Shown here one piece after another: positions 1-7,179 of a stretch of DNA of 64,000 nucleotides (positions are counted from its first letter, which is position 1; every line of letters begins with the position of its first letter). The notes under the pieces are model-generated. The model made no database searches. It saw only the letters and a program-made list of their open reading frames with translations, and was not told the origin of the DNA. Both the position numbers and the translations under genes were made by a program. The stretch comes from Alphaproteobacteria bacterium (lineage in GTDB: Bacteria > Pseudomonadota > Alphaproteobacteria > Thalassobaculales > Thalassobaculaceae), in NCBI GenBank assembly GCA_024742605.1, contig JANSYC010000009.1, positions 22,905 to 86,904 on the forward strand, in the 5' to 3' direction.

Positions 1-51
1 ACATAGCGTCGCGGTTGCCAGTAAGTTGAGGATTTTGCCTAGCTTGATCAT
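1..51 (-). CDS. flgI: Flagellar P-ring protein FlgI, N-terminal fragment
   Basis: Only the first 17 codons are in the window, reading off the left edge from an ATG at 51. They encode MIKLGKILNLLATATLC, a lysine-rich start followed by a hydrophobic stretch, as expected of a Sec signal peptide. FlgI builds the periplasmic P ring around the flagellar rod. The identity rests on context: in Caulobacter and relatives flgI is divergent from fliX, the next gene here, and a -24/-12 promoter points at this start. Any other exported flagellar protein would fit the 17 residues equally well. Confidence 0.6.
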   Translation of the reverse strand, partial: MIKLGKILNLLATATLC

Positions 52-110
52 CGCTCTATCCCGCGGTCTCAGTGGTTTCTTGCCGGTTTGATCCGATCTC
101 CGGAACTGAC

Positions 111-128
111 ATGCGAGAACTGTGCCAA
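111..128 (-). promoter_or_regulatory. Putative sigma-54 promoter of flgI
   Basis: On the minus strand the sequence is TTGGCACAGTTCTCGCAT. The GG and GC doublets are separated by exactly 10 bases and the -24 half is a perfect TGGCAC. It lies about 60 bases upstream of the minus-strand ATG at 51. RpoN promoters are known for middle and late flagellar operons in alphaproteobacteria; activity here is inferred. Confidence 0.65.
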
Positions 129-248
129 CATTCTTCGCTCGACCGAACCACAAAAAGTGCTCTCATTTCGGCGGTCCGGATTGGGGCATCGAAACGCGGC
201 AGGTCACATGTTATATATTGCTGATGATTCGAGGGGTTATGGCACGAT

Positions 249-665
249 ATGAAGATTGACCCGACCAAGGTCGCAGGGGTGTCGCAAACGCGGCGGTCTG
301 AAAAGTCCAAGAAGGCCGGTTCGACGGCGTTCAGCGATCTCCTGGGCGAGACCTCGGAAACCGGATCCGCGCGCCAGACTTCATCCACCCAAAATGTCGA
401 ACATGTCCTCGCGGCCCAGGAGGTCGGCGATCGGGAGGGTAGTGCGCGCAAGGCCCAGGAGCGCGCCGAAGAGATGCTGGAGAAACTCGAGGATATCCGA
501 ACCGGCTTGCTGCTGGGCGCAATACCGACCGACAAGCTCAAGCAGCTCGCATTGGTCGCGCGGCAGCAGCGGGAGGAGTTCACCGACCCCCGACTCACCG
601 AAATCCTTAACGATATTGAGCTCCGGGCACGGGTCGAGTTGGCCAAATACGACCCTTCATCTTAA
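249..665 (+). CDS. fliX: Flagellar assembly regulator FliX
   Basis: A 138-residue cytoplasmic protein without membrane segments. The C-terminal half (about residues 75-136) is helical and ends in DIELRARVELAKY, the conserved end of FliX; the N-terminus MKIDPTKV is also typical. In Caulobacter FliX couples early flagellar assembly to the sigma-54 activator FlbD, giving assembly-dependent transcription of later flagellar genes. The divergent flgI start and the RpoN-type promoters elsewhere in the window fit that role. No convincing sigma-54 site precedes this gene on the plus strand, as expected for an early-class gene. FlbD is not in the window. Confidence 0.85.
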   Translation: MKIDPTKVAGVSQTRRSEKSKKAGSTAFSDLLGETSETGSARQTSSTQNVEHVLAAQEVGDREGSARKAQERAEEMLEKLEDIRTGLLLGAIPTDKLKQLALVARQQREEFTDPRLTEILNDIELRARVELAKYDPSS

Positions 666-794
666 ATTTGTCACGAATTCAGTGCCTTAGGAGCGCTTGC
701 AGGCGCGCTGGGGCGAACATATACTCCGCGCCGTTTCGGGGGTGGAAATGCGGGAAAGCCCCCAATTGTCTTGCTATCCGCGTGGAGGCTCTGG

Positions 795-1211
795 ATGCGC
801 GTCACCCTGCCGCCGGACTATGCTCCGTCGGACGACGAAGAGTTCATGAACGCCTATCAGCTGGAGTATTTCCGCCAGAAACTGCTGCGCTGGCGGGCGG
901 AGCTGGTCCAAGAGGCGACCGACACCCTTAGCAATCTGACCGAACAGAATTTGCAGCAGCCTGACATGGCCGACCGGGCCTCGCTCGAGACCGAACACGC
1001 GATTGAATTGCGGACCCGGGATCGGGAGAGGAAGCTGATCAGCAAGATCGACTCGGCCCTGAAACGGATCGAGGATGGCAGTTACGGCTACTGCGAAGAG
1101 ACCGACGAGCCGATCGCGCTCCGTCGTCTTGAGGCCCGCCCGATCGCGACCCTGAGCCTGGAGGCCCAGGAACGGCACGAACGGATGGAACGCACCCACC
1201 GGGACGAGTAG
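795..1211 (+). CDS. dksA: DksA/TraR-family transcription factor
   Basis: A 138-residue DksA. The ATG at 795 is chosen because GGAGG lies just upstream and the N-terminus MRVTLPPDYAPSDDEE matches alphaproteobacterial DksA; an in-frame upstream ATG at 771 has no such support. A long coiled coil occupies roughly residues 25-100. The zinc-finger region (GYCEETDEPIALRRLEARP) keeps only one cysteine, so it probably folds without zinc, as in other alphaproteobacterial and cysteine-poor DksA paralogues. DksA binds the RNA polymerase secondary channel and works with ppGpp. It is followed by a strong terminator and then by the genomic island; in related genomes it sits in the flagellar cluster near flgH. 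Confidence 0.9.
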   Translation: MRVTLPPDYAPSDDEEFMNAYQLEYFRQKLLRWRAELVQEATDTLSNLTEQNLQQPDMADRASLETEHAIELRTRDRERKLISKIDSALKRIEDGSYGYCEETDEPIALRRLEARPIATLSLEAQERHERMERTHRDE

Positions 1212-1250
1212 CCTGGGCTTTTCCGGATATTTAGGTCTCGCCTCAGATCA

Positions 1251-1279
1251 GAAAGGCCGCCCGTTTTGGGCGGCCTTTC
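1251..1279 (+). terminator. Rho-independent terminator of dksA
   Basis: GAAAGGCCGCCC and GGGCGGCCTTTC form a 12-bp perfect stem around a 5-base GTTTT loop, about 40 bases after the dksA stop. The A-rich and T-rich arms make it potentially bidirectional. It is the last clear backbone element before the island. Confidence 0.85.
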
Positions 1280-1736
1280 TCGTCGTGGCGGGCTCTCCGC
1301 GAGGGAGGAGGGGAGGAGGGAGAGCCTCGCCGGTCCGGCATCGGTTCTTTAACAGTTTTCTGAGCGGTAAAAGAAGTTCAAGTGTGTATATAGTCGTTAT
1401 CTCCCAATCAGTTCTGAGGTTTCGCCTCAAACGATATTAAAGATTCTGCTGTCAAAGCCGTCTATCCCGCGCAAAAATTTTCATTATTGCGAAGGCATGT
1501 TCATCGTGCATCCTAAGCATGATTTGTGCCAAGAGCGCCGCGATGGAGTTGTTAATAGGGACCGAGCGCTTAATCGTTTTGAGCGCCGCTCAGTTTAGGT
1601 CGAGGGGCAAAGGTTGCCTACATACAGCGTTTGTACCCTAGAAGCCGCTCACGGGCCCTCAGAGGGCTTCTGGAGGTGCTTGGAGTTGTCTCGCCACGTA
1701 CACCAAATGAACGGGCGCTCATGGAGATAGGGGGGG
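1280..1736. other. Intergenic region, left island junction
   Basis: No convincing gene. At 1290-1327 a GGCTCTCC/GGGAGAGCC stem encloses a G-tract-rich loop (GGG and GGGG runs at 1303-1320) with G-quadruplex potential. A small GC hairpin (TGAGG-TTTCG-CCTCA) lies near 1413-1427. From about 1360 the base composition becomes more AT-rich, so the island edge probably lies between 1290 and 1370. The heptamer AGCGGTA at 1363-1369 also occurs, inverted, beside flgH at the right edge. Confidence 0.4.
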
Positions 1737-2363
1737 ATGGTGCAATTCGAAGATATTTCAGGGACTCGACCATACTTCCATGAAGCGACAGTCGATCTGC
1801 GGCATCGTTTCAATTCCGTCAAAACGGGCTTCTCTGAAGCAGAGGTAGTTGAGATCTGGAAAATTTGGCTTGAGCTGATTAATCGGAAGCATCTCAGATC
1901 GAATGGCAGCAAGTTTACACAGGCAGGTACACTCTACGAGGAAGTCGACTACAGGCTCGATGAGCTCAAACTGCTCGGCTTTGCTTGGCCGTTCACGCTT
2001 GCACCCGGGGGTGACGGTAGTCTGGATGGTAGTGAATGGAAAATGGACAGCCCTCTCTCTCGGCTTGGATATAGCGTTGCCGGAAACGCGGATCAGACTG
2101 CCCAGAGGCGACGGATTCTGGCCGATGCGTTTGAGGGACAACTTCCTCTTCGAGATGGTGAGAAGGAAATTTGGGGAATGGCTCGCTCCGGCCAACGCCT
2201 CCATAGAATTGCAACCCTAGTCGCGGCGCTAGTACGAAACCAGAAGCGCCGAACTCGCCCGTCAAAGAGAGCAATAGAGCGCTGGGAAAAAGATCTCGAA
2301 TGGATGAAATCCACTTATTACGATCGTACTGCGTTCGCTTTCGGCTGGCCAAAAATCGCATGA
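1737..2363 (+). CDS. Hypothetical protein with a conserved YY/WP C-terminal segment
   Basis: 208 residues, no signal peptide or membrane span. The C-terminal 90 residues hold the pattern LGYSVAG...R..IL.D.FEG.LP...WG...S..RL..IA...A.L.RN.KRR....A...WE.DL.W.K..YY....FAFGWP. From memory this is a recurrent C-terminal segment in proteins of phage-defence and mobile-island loci, but I know no assigned function. The N-terminal half is not recognised. A run of G just upstream could act as ribosome binding site. It stands alone: the upstream 450 bases are gene-free and an IS remnant follows in the opposite direction. Confidence 0.55.
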   Translation: MVQFEDISGTRPYFHEATVDLRHRFNSVKTGFSEAEVVEIWKIWLELINRKHLRSNGSKFTQAGTLYEEVDYRLDELKLLGFAWPFTLAPGGDGSLDGSEWKMDSPLSRLGYSVAGNADQTAQRRRILADAFEGQLPLRDGEKEIWGMARSGQRLHRIATLVAALVRNQKRRTRPSKRAIERWEKDLEWMKSTYYDRTAFAFGWPKIA

Positions 2364-2462
2364 GTTCGATTGAAGAAACCCCCGAATACCTCTGGTCCAA
2401 AACCGTGACGTAGGTCGGAGCCGGAGCCTTTTCATATGTATTGGTTTTTAAGTGATACGTAA

Positions 2463-3105
2463 GGGGCGGTTCACAGCGTTTTGACCGGGGTCCATTAGGT
2501 GGTCCAGTTTCAGAGTTTGAGTCTGGCCACGCTGGCCGCATTGTTGCGACCGGTGGTTAGACCGTATCCGAGAGGTGGTTTTGCCGGCAAGAAGGCTTCC
2601 AGCGCGGGTGGTCGATAGCCGAGCGAGCTGTGCGGTCGTTCGGTGTTGTAGAACCGTCTCCATTGCTCGATCAGCACCTGGGCTTCACGCAGCGTGTGGA
2701 AGATTTCGCGGTTTAGACATTCGTCCCTGAGGTTGCCGTTGAAGCTCTCGTTGTAGCCGTTCTCCCAGGGCGAGCCGGGTGTGATGAACAGGGTGTGGAC
2801 CTGAAGCCTGTCGAGCCAGGCCCGGACGGCGAGGGCTACGAACTCGGGGCCGTTGTCAGAGCGGATATGCTCCGGCGGACCGTGCCTCACGAACAGTTTG
2901 CTAAGCACGTGCGGGACATCCTGGCTGTTGAGCTTGCGCTTCACATAGATCGCCAGACACGTCCGGCTGTACGCGTCGATCACCGTCAGTATCCGGAAGG
3001 TACGGCAGTCATGGGTGCGGTTCTGGACGAAGTCGTAAGACCAGACATGATTGCCATGGGTCGGACGCAGCCGGATGCAGGAGCCGCCGTTCAGCCAAAC
3101 CGCTC
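2463..3105 (-). mobile_element. Truncated IS3-family (IS407-like) insertion sequence
   Basis: Remnant holding the orfB C-terminal two thirds and one IS end. Read on the minus strand, the end is TGTGAACCGCCCCTT, starting with TGAACCGCCCC as in several IS407-group elements. Homology stops near 3105, just inside the transposase; orfA, the start of orfB and the other terminal repeat are missing. The break lies about 40 bases from the stop of the AT-rich gene at 3144. The element cannot transpose by itself. Confidence 0.75.
2510..3105 (-). pseudogene. IS3-family transposase OrfB, N-terminally truncated
   Basis: Intact reading frame from about 3105 ([21 protein letters not shown]) to a TGA at 2510. 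All three DDE catalytic positions survive: Asp in WSYDFV, Asp in SDNGPEF and Glu in NGYNESFNG. The pattern [20 protein letters not shown] is characteristic of the IS3-family rve domain. The N-terminal helix-turn-helix part of OrfB and the whole of OrfA are absent, and there is no start with a ribosome binding site, so this is a pseudogene. An internal ATC/GTG region could yield a 157-residue fragment but it would lack the first Asp. Confidence 0.85.
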
Positions 3106-3143
3106 TTCAACAACTAGAAATAGATGGATCTCGGACATCGCAG

Positions 3144-4058
3144 CTAGGCAACGCTTTCAACCCATGCGCTGGGTGTATTAATCGAATAACGGGGAAATAG
3201 CGCAGCGACGAGAATCGAAGCACCTTGTTCTCCTGGTCGCTGCTCAAGCGGCACGAGAAGGCGTAAATAGTTGCAAGGCCTCCGCCCACGATCACTTAGT
3301 ATGTATCCCCTAACTCGATTCATGGCCGGCTGCCGCGTTGCCGCTACGGTCGACAATTCTGCGACAAGATCTCCTACGAGGTCCGTATCCGGTACAGCTC
3401 TTAAACCGCCTATCCGAATTTTGTTGTCCTGATCTAAATCCCAGCCATATGCGCGTTTGCTGCTGTAACGTTCAAATGAAATTTGATTCCGATCTACCCG
3501 GACCATCTTCAGAGTCATGTTGGGTTGACGATTATATTCTTCAAATAATTGCTCCACCTTTGCATCATTGTCGAAAATTCCAAGAGCGTATGCTGAAAGA
3601 ACTTTGTCAAACGCCCTGTGATCGCTCGCAAATAATTTTCCTAATCTAACGTCTGAACATAATAATGTTCTGTCTGACGGCAGAAGACCGCCTACTGACA
3701 ACAATCGATCAGGGAAAACGACAGCCTCATTTAGAGACACGGGGCCATACTCGAAAATCTTTACAGAAAAATTATTATCTAAATATGACACCTCAAATCG
3801 AAAATTCCTTATTTTTCGAGCCATGAGCCATATAAAATCTACCCAAGCCTGGTGAGATTCATCCGAAAATCGATAACTATTCAAATAAAATTTCACAAAC
3901 GAAATATCCGTATCCCACTCTACATAAATTACATGGTTTTTGTGTTTCTGGTGATCCGATCTTTCGAACAAAAATCCTTTTTGATCAATGAAGATGTGCC
4001 CACATTGGGGTAGGCCTCTGAGACCAAAAATACGAGTAAAACAACTTTCTGGTAACAC
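3144..4058 (-). CDS. Hypothetical AT-rich island protein
   Basis: 304 residues from a GTG start at 4058, with GGGGA close upstream. No signal peptide or membrane span; I recognise no family with confidence. The C-terminal segment (RLLVPLEQ...ASILVAALFPR) resembles the last strands of some alphaproteobacterial PAS-like proteins, but this is weak. The gene is clearly more AT-rich than its neighbours, which points to separate acquisition. It is divergent from the Xre regulator at 4248, and an inverted repeat lies between them. The 3' end is 40 bases from the broken edge of the IS3 remnant, so the original C-terminus may have been altered. Confidence 0.5.
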   Translation of the reverse strand: MLPESCFTRIFGLRGLPQCGHIFIDQKGFLFERSDHQKHKNHVIYVEWDTDISFVKFYLNSYRFSDESHQAWVDFIWLMARKIRNFRFEVSYLDNNFSVKIFEYGPVSLNEAVVFPDRLLSVGGLLPSDRTLLCSDVRLGKLFASDHRAFDKVLSAYALGIFDNDAKVEQLFEEYNRQPNMTLKMVRVDRNQISFERYSSKRAYGWDLDQDNKIRIGGLRAVPDTDLVGDLVAELSTVAATRQPAMNRVRGYILSDRGRRPCNYLRLLVPLEQRPGEQGASILVAALFPRYSINTPSAWVESVA

Positions 4059-4106
4059 CGCATTCCCCGAATTTCCAAATCTCTCAATCTGAAGTCAGCT
4101 AACACG

Positions 4107-4131
4107 GTTTCCGTGCGTTCAGCAAGGAAAC
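4107..4131. promoter_or_regulatory. Inverted repeat in the divergent 3144/4248 promoter region
   Basis: GTTTCC and GGAAAC are separated by 13 bases in the gap between two divergent genes. One of them encodes a Xre-type DNA-binding protein, so this could be an autoregulatory operator. Function is inferred from position only. Confidence 0.35.
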
Positions 4132-4247
4132 GCTAGGCGTATGATACCCTTTGGTTACCAGTCCAACTACACTACAATGTGCCCAAAGACACTATCACGG
4201 TTTTTGGAGGTCACGTCGCGGTGGGCGAAACTGGAGAGTTTTCAAAT

Positions 4248-4619
4248 GTGAACACCGAGGAGGCCATCGATCACATGATTGGCAGCCATGTAGCAAACAT
4301 GCGGAACTCACGAGGGGTATCGCGTCGACAACTTGCTCGCGACATCGGGATTACAGCCCAGCAGTTGGCAAAGTACGAATCTGGGCTAAATCGCATTCCT
4401 GCTTCAAGACTTGTTACAATTGCGCTAGCTCTGGACTGCTCCTTGTCGCAGATAATGGGCCTTCCGTTTGATAATCCTATTTTGACATCCGATACGAGCG
4501 TTTCCAATGATCCAGAAACGCTCAAGCTCCTTCGAGTCTGGGGTCGACTGGATAGCAACACTCGGATCAGAGTGTTGGGACTAATTGAATCTATTGATGA
4601 CCTCCAACGGCAAAAATGA
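4248..4619 (+). CDS. Xre/Cro-CI family transcriptional regulator
   Basis: A small DNA-binding protein. A single HTH_3 domain starts about ten residues in: IGSHVANMRNSRGVSRRQLARD, then ITAQQLAKYESGLNRIPASRL, with the usual recognition-helix pattern QQLAKYESG. The rest is a short helical tail. The start is uncertain: GTG at 4248 has GGAGAG upstream and gives 123 residues; an earlier in-frame GTG at 4179 has no ribosome binding site; ATG at 4275 follows AGGAGG. This type is common in alphaproteobacteria as a repressor of adjacent genes. It lies directly upstream of the RTX array, and two palindromes covering a TTGACA promoter begin 13 bases after its stop, so it is the obvious candidate regulator of that array. 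Confidence 0.8.
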   Translation: MNTEEAIDHMIGSHVANMRNSRGVSRRQLARDIGITAQQLAKYESGLNRIPASRLVTIALALDCSLSQIMGLPFDNPILTSDTSVSNDPETLKLLRVWGRLDSNTRIRVLGLIESIDDLQRQK

Positions 4620-4631
4620 AATTTTTTGCGA

Positions 4632-4666
4632 TTATCGATTGACAATTGATAACCTGAGGTTACCAT
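4632..4666 (+). promoter_or_regulatory. Palindrome-covered promoter upstream of the RTX array
   Basis: A perfect -35 TTGACA (4639-4644) is followed after 16 bases by TACCAT. A 21-base palindrome with one mismatched pair (4632-4652, arms TTATCGATTG/CAATTGATAA) covers the -35, and a perfect TAACCT-G-AGGTTA palindrome (4650-4662) fills the spacer. This is the arrangement of a repressor-controlled promoter. The Xre protein just upstream is the likely ligand (inference). Confidence 0.55.
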
Positions 4667-4728
4667 TCGACCTAAGGCGAACGATTTAACCAACGTCTGA
4701 GTCAATTTGCATTTTCGGCACCAGCAAA

Positions 4729-4805
4729 ACACGCCTCGTAGAATTTGCCGGGCCCAGGGTTGGTCCTTTGTTACCTAAAATTCACCACTATGCTGAGGGC
4801 GTAGC
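4729..4805 (+). repeat. RTX leader repeat, copy 1
   Basis: A leader running up to the start codon of the first RTX gene. It is almost identical to the sequence before the second RTX gene (5937-6013) and to a partial copy at 8321-8365. It contains CCGGGCCCAGGG and the ribosome binding site GAGG. Confidence 0.85.
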
Positions 4806-5882
4806 ATGGCTCAATCAACTCAGCATGACAGATATTGGGTCAAGTCAAATCTGACATACACGATCGATCCGAGCATGGACGGATGGCGTGGTTCGGTGGA
4901 CCAGGCTATAGCGGCATGGACGAATGTATCTCCATTTAATCTTGTCTACGCCGGCACATCGGGCGGGGATATCCACATAAGGGATGTCATAAATCCGGCC
5001 GGAGGATATTCAGGACGAGCGACGACAACGTTTGATGCGAACGCTGTCATTCAGAATGTTCAGGTCGAGCTATCTGGCGCGACAAGCAATGTGTATCTAG
5101 CTCTGCATGAGCTCGGGCATGCACTAGGACAGATTCAAGACAATCAGGGCATCACACAGAACGAAACGATCTATACGTCTGTTCTGAACAGCGACGGATA
5201 CCTCAATCCCGACGGATCTCTCCCGACGGCTCCGCGTGGTGGAGATATTCAAGCAATTCAAAGCCGTTATGGCGCGTCGAGCGGGAACAACCTGATCAAC
5301 GCAGGTGAAGGTGGGCACATCATCTCCGGTGGAGACGGCTACGACACGATCTACGGCGAGAACGGCGACGACATCATCTACGGCAACAAGAACCTGGACG
5401 CGCTCTACGGGAATGCCGGGAACGACACAATCTATGCCGGCCAGAACGACGGCGTGCCTTCTGGTGATCCGCTCGCCATGCGAGATGGGGTCGAATTCAT
5501 CTGGGGCGGCTCGGGAGACGACGTTCTTTACGGAAACCACGGTGCCGATGTTCTGGAGGGGAATAACGACAACGATATCCTCTATGGCGGCCAGGACAGC
5601 GATACCCTATCCGGTGGTGCTGGAAGCGACACCATATTCGGCAACAGGGGTGATGATCACATGTGGGGCGGCAGCGGTGCCGACATCTTCGGAACGAGCG
5701 GCGACGGCAATGATGTCGTACACGACTTCAACGTTGCAGAGGGCGATCGGATCGATGTCTTAAACCCAGCAACGGTGACGATCGGTAACAACGGTGGTCT
5801 TGCCATCTTCCAGTATGAAACGGGGAGCATCACGTTGGTCGGTGTCGCACCAGATCAAGCATTAGCAGGCTGGCTAATCTGA
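4806..5882 (+). CDS. RTX repeat protein with matrixin-like zincin head, paralogue 1
   Basis: 358 residues, no N-terminal signal peptide, as expected for type I (RTX) secretion. Residues about 10-150 form a matrixin-like head: LTYTIDPSM...A...W near the start, HELGHALGQ at about 101-109, and DIQAIQSRYGA where M10 peptidases have their conserved end. Residues about 165-310 carry GGxGxDxIY-type calcium-binding nonapeptides, then DFNVAEGDRIDV and a C-terminal strand segment typical of serralysin-like secretion tails. The third zinc His of HExxHxxGxxH is Gln, and no Met-turn is seen, so catalysis is doubtful. The GAGG ribosome binding site supports the start. First of three tandem paralogues; no type I transporter genes lie in the window. 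Confidence 0.8.
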   Translation: MAQSTQHDRYWVKSNLTYTIDPSMDGWRGSVDQAIAAWTNVSPFNLVYAGTSGGDIHIRDVINPAGGYSGRATTTFDANAVIQNVQVELSGATSNVYLALHELGHALGQIQDNQGITQNETIYTSVLNSDGYLNPDGSLPTAPRGGDIQAIQSRYGASSGNNLINAGEGGHIISGGDGYDTIYGENGDDIIYGNKNLDALYGNAGNDTIYAGQNDGVPSGDPLAMRDGVEFIWGGSGDDVLYGNHGADVLEGNNDNDILYGGQDSDTLSGGAGSDTIFGNRGDDHMWGGSGADIFGTSGDGNDVVHDFNVAEGDRIDVLNPATVTIGNNGGLAIFQYETGSITLVGVAPDQALAGWLI

Positions 5883-5936
5883 GGCCACCCGGATCAGAAG
5901 GTAAGAAGGGCATCGCTAAATTTCCGATGGGCCGCA

Positions 5937-6013
5937 ACACGCGTCGTAGAGTTTGCCGGGCCCAGGGTTGGTCCTTTGTTACCTAAAATTCACCACTATG
6001 CTGAGGGCGTAGC
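5937..6013 (+). repeat. RTX leader repeat, copy 2
   Basis: Second copy of the leader found at 4729-4805, ending at the start codon of the second RTX gene. The preceding stretch (5880-5936) matches the sequence after the third RTX gene (8266-8320) instead, so the unit boundaries are mosaic. Confidence 0.85.
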
Positions 6014-7090
6014 ATGGCTCAATCAACACAGTTTGATGCTTTTTGGGTCAAGTCGACGCTAACCTACACAATTGACCCGAGTATGGCCGGTTGGCGTGGC
6101 GCGATCGACCAGGCGATCGCCGCCTGGACCAATGTCACGAGATTTGATCTGGTCTACGCCGGAAGTTCTGGCGGTGACATTCATGTTAGCGATATCACCC
6201 AGCCACAGCTTGGGTATACAGGTATTGCCTGGACATCGAAGGATCTGAACAACGTCATCCAGCAGGTCAATGTCGAGCTCTCAGGCCCGACTGATAACGT
6301 CTACCTGGCTTTGCACGAGTTCGGTCACGCGCTTGGACAGATCAACGACAATCAGCCTATTACCCAGAATGAAACGATCTATCGGTCAGCACTCGGGACA
6401 GACGGCTATTACGAGCTTGACGGCTCACTCCCGACGGCACCGCGTGGTGGCGATATCGAAGCAATACAGAGCCGCTACGGCGCTTCGGCCGGAAACAACC
6501 GCATCGATGCGGGTGAAGGCGGAAATATCATCTCCGGTGGTGACGGCTACGACACGATCTACGGAGGAGATGGAAGCGACATCATCTACGGCAACAAGAA
6601 CCTGGACGCGCTCTACGGGAACGCAGGGAACGACACGATCTATGCCGGCCAGAACGACGGCGTGCCTTCTGGTGATCCGCTCGCCATGCGAGATGGGGTC
6701 GAATTCGTCTGGGGCGGCTCAGGAGACGACGTTCTTTACGGAAACCACGGTGCCGATGTTCTGGAGGGGAATAACGACAACGATATCCTCTACGGCGGCC
6801 AGGACGGCGATACCCTATCCGGTGGTGCTGGAAGCGACACTCTATTCGGCAACAAGGGTGACGATCACATGTGGGGCGGCAGCGGTGCTGACATCTTCAG
6901 CACGGCCGGCGGCGGAAACGATGTCGCGTACGGCTTCAATGCGGCTCAAGGAGATCGGATTGATGTTGCAGACCCTGGTTCTGTCTCCCTTCAGAACAGT
7001 GGTGGGAATGCCGTATTCTGGCACGCCAACGGAAGCATCACGCTCGTGGATATAACCCCAGAACAAGCGTCTGTCGGATGGCTAATTTAA
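6014..7090 (+). CDS. RTX repeat protein with matrixin-like zincin head, paralogue 2
   Basis: 358 residues, alignable with paralogue 1 over its whole length. The head (residues 1-150) differs at many positions, whereas the RTX part (about 165-310) is nearly identical at both protein and DNA level. Zinc motif HEFGHALGQIND at about 101-112: His, Glu and His are kept, but the third ligand position is Asn followed by Asp. The end (GFNAAQGDRIDV...VGWLI) keeps the secretion-tail pattern but has drifted. The leader, ribosome binding site and start context repeat those of paralogue 1. Likely secreted and calcium-binding; protease activity is inferred and uncertain. Confidence 0.8.
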   Translation: MAQSTQFDAFWVKSTLTYTIDPSMAGWRGAIDQAIAAWTNVTRFDLVYAGSSGGDIHVSDITQPQLGYTGIAWTSKDLNNVIQQVNVELSGPTDNVYLALHEFGHALGQINDNQPITQNETIYRSALGTDGYYELDGSLPTAPRGGDIEAIQSRYGASAGNNRIDAGEGGNIISGGDGYDTIYGGDGSDIIYGNKNLDALYGNAGNDTIYAGQNDGVPSGDPLAMRDGVEFVWGGSGDDVLYGNHGADVLEGNNDNDILYGGQDGDTLSGGAGSDTLFGNKGDDHMWGGSGADIFSTAGGGNDVAYGFNAAQGDRIDVADPGSVSLQNSGGNAVFWHANGSITLVDITPEQASVGWLI

Positions 7091-7179
7091 CAGCGTGACA
7101 CTAGCGATCTACAGGACAAAACTTTCTGGTTTAAAGCTCTATTTTGGGGCCATCACGCGAACGATAAGGATGAAATTTA

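Noticed and set aside
1280..1736. tRNA or tmRNA as island attachment site
   Set aside because: I looked for a T-arm (GGTTCGA-like) and CCA end on both strands near the island edges and saw none.
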